Source of the DNA: Bacteroidales bacterium
Lineage (GTDB): Bacteria > Bacteroidota > Bacteroidia > Bacteroidales > WCHB1-69
Length of the DNA: 64,000 bases
Assembly (NCBI GenBank): GCA_017525505.1
Contig: JAFXSR010000024.1
Coordinates: 1-64,000, forward strand
Direction: 5' to 3'
The notes under the pieces are model-generated. The model searched no databases. It saw only the letters and a program-made list of their open reading frames with translations, and was not told the DNA's origin. Both the position numbers and the translations under genes were made by a program. Numbering within the stretch: position 1 is the first letter of the stretch; each line of letters starts with the position of its first letter. This document shows, in pieces, positions 61,414 through 64,000 of the stretch.

Positions 61414-63522
61414 CTACTTCAAATTCGTATCAAACCAATCGATGAAGTTGCGGTGCCAGAGGAGGCTGTTCTGCGGTCTCAGCACCCAGTGGGTCTCGTC
61501 GGGGAAGTAGAGGTAACGGCTCGGAATGTGGCGCATTTGGGCGGCATTGTAGGCAGCCATGCCTTCGGAGGCCACAATACGGAAGTCGAACTCACTATGG
61601 ATGACACAGATAGGCGCATTCCATTTATCTACAAACAAATGCGGTGAGTTGGCATAGCTCTTCTTCACCTGCGGGTTGTTCCAATCCCAGTAAGGACCAC
61701 CAATATCCCAATTGTCGAACCACATCTCCTCGGTTTCGAGATACTGCTGCTCGAAATTGAACATACCATTGTGAGCCAACAAAGCTTTGAATCTTCTTCC
61801 GTCATTATATCCTTTCACATCGTAATTGTGACCAGCTAACCAATAAACACTATAACCACCGAAGCTGGCACCACAAGCGCCCAAACGTTCTTTGTCAATC
61901 TGTTTCACATTATCGGTAAAATAGTCAGCAGCAGTCATATAGTCCTGCATACAAAGTCCGCCATAATCGCCGCTGATTTCCTCGGTCCAGGCCTGACCAA
62001 AACCCACAGTACCACGACGGTTGGGAGCGATAATGAAATATTCGGCACCGCTCATCACCATGAAGTTCCAACGGGTGCTCCAGAACTGCCCCACTTCGGA
62101 TTGCGGACCGCCTTCGCAGTACAGCAATGCGGGATAAGTCTTGGTGCTGTCGTAGTTGTACGGATAAATCAGCCATGTAAGCATATCCTGTCCATCCACC
62201 GTCTTGATCCAGTGCTCTTCCACCTTGCCCATACGAACCTGTGAGAGGACATCATCATTGATAGCGGAAAGTTTCTTGCCTTCGCCCTTGTCATCCGTCA
62301 GATTGTAAACATAAATCTCCGAAGGATACTGCATGGATACCTGGTCGGCATAGAGTTTGCCATCTGCCAACTCGAAACTATGCACATCGTGATAGCCGTA
62401 AGAAATCTGGCGGAACTCCTTAGTTTCGCGGTTGCAAGCGAAAATCTGGTCGGTACCACGGTAATAGACAACGCCCAGAATTTCCTCGTCGTCGTCGGTC
62501 CAGCTGATACCCGTAAAATAATAGTCGAAATTCTCCGACATATTGGTACGCTCACCCGTGGCGAGGTCCATCACCATCAGACGAATCAGGTCGCTCTCGT
62601 AACCATCGCGTTCCATGCTCTCCCAAGCGATATATTTTCCATCGTGGCTGAACACAGGGTTCTGGTCGTAGCCCATAATGCCCTCACTGATATTCTTAGT
62701 GGTCTTACTGTCAATATTATACAGATAAATATCACTGTTGGTGGAATGTGCGTAATCGTAGCCGGTTTTCTTGCGGCAAGTATAGGCGATGGTTTTGCTG
62801 TCGGGGCTGTAGTTGTACTGCTCCACCCCTCCCCAAGGACGCATCGGGCATTCGAAAGTACTGTCGATCAAAGCCGTGGAATGCTCAACATCAATTTTCG
62901 AGCCGTCAAAAGAAGCCAAGAAAATCTGTGGAATCTCATCCACCCAGTTGTCCCAGTGGCGATACATCAAGTCCTCGTTGATGCGGCCTGTGGTTTTACC
63001 CAGTCCCTCATACAATTTTTGCAGATGTTCCGGGCGTTTCACCGGAATGGTAGCGATATAAACGACAGACTTGCCATCGGGAGCCAGTTTGAAGCCTTCA
63101 AGACCATTTTCGAAAGTACCGATTACCTTCTCAGTCTTGCTTTTCACATCCATGGAACGGACTTCATTGCCACGGCAGAACAGCAGCGTATTCTCATCCT
63201 GCCAAACGGGGTTGAACTCACTTTGGGCGGTAGTCGTCAAACGCACAGCCTCTCCTCCCTCGGTAGGAAGCAGGTAAATTTCCGCATTCCCCTTGTTCTC
63301 CTCCATACTGTAGTAAGTCATGGTGTAAGCGATTTGCTTTCCATCGGGTGAGACAGCATATTCGCCCATCTTACCCAGCGACCACATCACTTCGGGCGTA
63401 AAGCGGCCGTCTTGTACTTGGAATTCCGGTTTTCCGATGACCTTCTCATCAGAAGTTTCCTGTTTCTTTGTGCAGCTGGCCAACAATGCCACCACTGCGA
63501 ATACAATAAATATTTTCTTCAT
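61414..63522 (-). CDS. DPP5-like S9 dipeptidyl peptidase, lipoprotein
   Basis: 702 residues from the ATG at 63522, which gives a proper lipobox signal (KIFIVFAVVALLASCTKK); an upstream in-frame start would bury it. Beta-propeller to about residue 440, then the alpha/beta hydrolase: S553 in GACGASFGGYSVYW, D646 in HSEFDFRIVAS and H678 in PDETHWVLRPQN. QYLETEEMWFDNWDIGGPYW is strongly like Porphyromonas DPP5, which removes dipeptides with a hydrophobic P1 residue. This supports a peptide-fermenting lifestyle. Confidence 0.92.
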   Translation of the reverse strand: MKKIFIVFAVVALLASCTKKQETSDEKVIGKPEFQVQDGRFTPEVMWSLGKMGEYAVSPDGKQIAYTMTYYSMEENKGNAEIYLLPTEGGEAVRLTTTAQSEFNPVWQDENTLLFCRGNEVRSMDVKSKTEKVIGTFENGLEGFKLAPDGKSVVYIATIPVKRPEHLQKLYEGLGKTTGRINEDLMYRHWDNWVDEIPQIFLASFDGSKIDVEHSTALIDSTFECPMRPWGGVEQYNYSPDSKTIAYTCRKKTGYDYAHSTNSDIYLYNIDSKTTKNISEGIMGYDQNPVFSHDGKYIAWESMERDGYESDLIRLMVMDLATGERTNMSENFDYYFTGISWTDDDEEILGVVYYRGTDQIFACNRETKEFRQISYGYHDVHSFELADGKLYADQVSMQYPSEIYVYNLTDDKGEGKKLSAINDDVLSQVRMGKVEEHWIKTVDGQDMLTWLIYPYNYDSTKTYPALLYCEGGPQSEVGQFWSTRWNFMVMSGAEYFIIAPNRRGTVGFGQAWTEEISGDYGGLCMQDYMTAADYFTDNVKQIDKERLGACGASFGGYSVYWLAGHNYDVKGYNDGRRFKALLAHNGMFNFEQQYLETEEMWFDNWDIGGPYWDWNNPQVKKSYANSPHLFVDKWNAPICVIHSEFDFRIVASEGMAAYNAAQMRHIPSRYLYFPDETHWVLRPQNSLLWHRNFIDWFDTNLK

Positions 63523-63558
63523 AGGTATAAAAATTGATTTCCTATTATAATGAGGATG

Positions 63559-63566
63559 CAAAATTA
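63559..63566 (-). promoter_or_regulatory. -7 element (TAATTTTG) of the DPP5-like gene
   Basis: On the minus strand TAATTTTG followed by C, 36 bases before the ATG at 63522. It confirms that the longer reading frame from 63591 is not translated. A TTG 22 bases further up is a weak -33 candidate. Confidence 0.55.
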
Positions 63567-63628
63567 CGTGAAATTTCCGAGATATGGACAAGCGCGCAAA
63601 ATAAATTTACTTCACATATCTGTAATCA

Positions 63629-64000
63629 CTAAGAGAAGGTGTTAAACAGTTCCTCCATGGTAACCTCCGACTGAATGTCACCGGCATATCGGTTCCGGGA
63701 TATGCCATGAGTAGTAATCATGGTCAAGTAAAGAGCTTTCCTTGTTTTGGTTTGCTGTCTGAAAAGCTCTCTCCTACTCATCAGTTTCTTATGGTATGCT
63801 CTTGTGATCTCATATTCAGCCGCAGCATATTTCATTTCACACAAATTGATGGTTTGGTCGCGACGGTCAATCAGCAAATCAATCTGCGCACCTTGTTCCT
63901 TGTCCTTACTATACCAAGAGCTCACATCGCTTTGTATGCCATTAATACCCAGAGCTTTTTTTATCTGTGGAATATGCAACAGGCAAACCTGCTCGAAAGC
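63629..64000 (-). CDS. C-terminal part of an AAA-type ATPase with DUF234-like nuclease fold (5' end outside window)
   Basis: The frame is open to the last base of the window (AFEQVCLLHIPQIKKALGI), so only about 123 residues of the C-terminus are visible. GAQIDLLIDRRDQTINLCEM is a PD-(D/E)XK-like strand pattern (D...D-R-R...E-x-K), the DUF234-type tail of the prokaryotic ATPases common in Bacteroidota. The Walker motifs would be outside the window. The role of this family is unclear; nuclease or toxin-like functions are suspected. Confidence 0.75.
   Translation of the reverse strand, partial: AFEQVCLLHIPQIKKALGINGIQSDVSSWYSKDKEQGAQIDLLIDRRDQTINLCEMKYAAAEYEITRAYHKKLMSRRELFRQQTKTRKALYLTMITTHGISRNRYAGDIQSEVTMEELFNTFS

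Noticed and set aside
62380..63351. 323-codon open frame on the plus strand
   Set aside because: Antisense to the DPP5-like gene whose catalytic triad is intact.
1..64000. tRNA, rRNA and intact insertion sequences
   Set aside because: None was recognised by eye on either strand; a tRNAscan and ISfinder search would be needed to exclude them fully.

Overview
The window reads as a chromosome segment of a Bacteroidota organism, most likely Bacteroidales. The signs are C-terminal type IX secretion (T9SS) sorting domains on two very large secreted proteins, PorT- and PorD-family proteins, the BamD / RpoZ / CoaBC / PorD / RecN gene order, Bacteroidota-only families (DUF5606, BT_3928, DUF1599), and many promoters with the TAnnTTTG -7 element in place of a classical -10. 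The metabolic flavour is that of a protein and amino-acid user: a gingipain-like C25 protease, a DPP5-like and a prolyl-oligopeptidase-like S9 peptidase, an M16 peptidase, urocanate hydratase and lysine 2,3-aminomutase. One rhamnosidase is also present. No rRNA, tRNA, CRISPR array or intact transposase was seen.

Layout. 1-1.9 kb: 3' end of a repeat-rich T9SS cargo gene. 2.0-3.5 kb: three small genes, of which the first two look like miniature GldM and GldL pieces. 3.5-5.3 kb: ECF sigma factor with a membrane partner. 5.4-15.6 kb: a tight co-directional run bamD-rpoZ-coaBC-porD-recN, a small beta-barrel candidate, the C25 protease and DUF1599. 15.7-19.8 kb: BT_3928, a prolyl oligopeptidase and queH. 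19.8-20.8 kb: a HepT/MntA toxin-antitoxin pair between copies of a palindromic repeat, next to a large nested inverted repeat. 20.9-25.6 kb: porT, glyS, M16 peptidase, lipoprotein. 25.6-29.2 kb (minus): two SGNH hydrolase-like proteins and Mrp. 29.4-32.4 kb: PBP1A and an M50B-type protein. 32.5-39.2 kb (minus): RsmI-like methyltransferase, a membrane-anchored protein, DUF5606, a lipoprotein, hutU and a CNNM/CBS protein. 39.3-48.4 kb: kamA, kdsD, atpHAG, a flippase and SulP.

48.4-52.5 kb is the accessory part: an Rpn-type nuclease, a long AT-rich non-coding stretch carrying a promoter, a ~130-nt hairpin and a terminator, then four small secreted-protein genes. Two of these are paralogues, and three of the four start directly behind the same ~31-nt leader motif. 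The island ends in a REP-like hairpin cluster ahead of a GH78 rhamnosidase that carries an unexplained C-terminal extension. The remaining part holds adenine deaminase, two secreted proteins of unknown function, a DPP5-like peptidase and the end of an AAA-type ATPase.

A window-wide oddity is that many gene ends between 15 and 48 kb carry short tandem micro-repeats, several of which supply the stop codon. All family calls come from reading motifs by eye; no database search was run.
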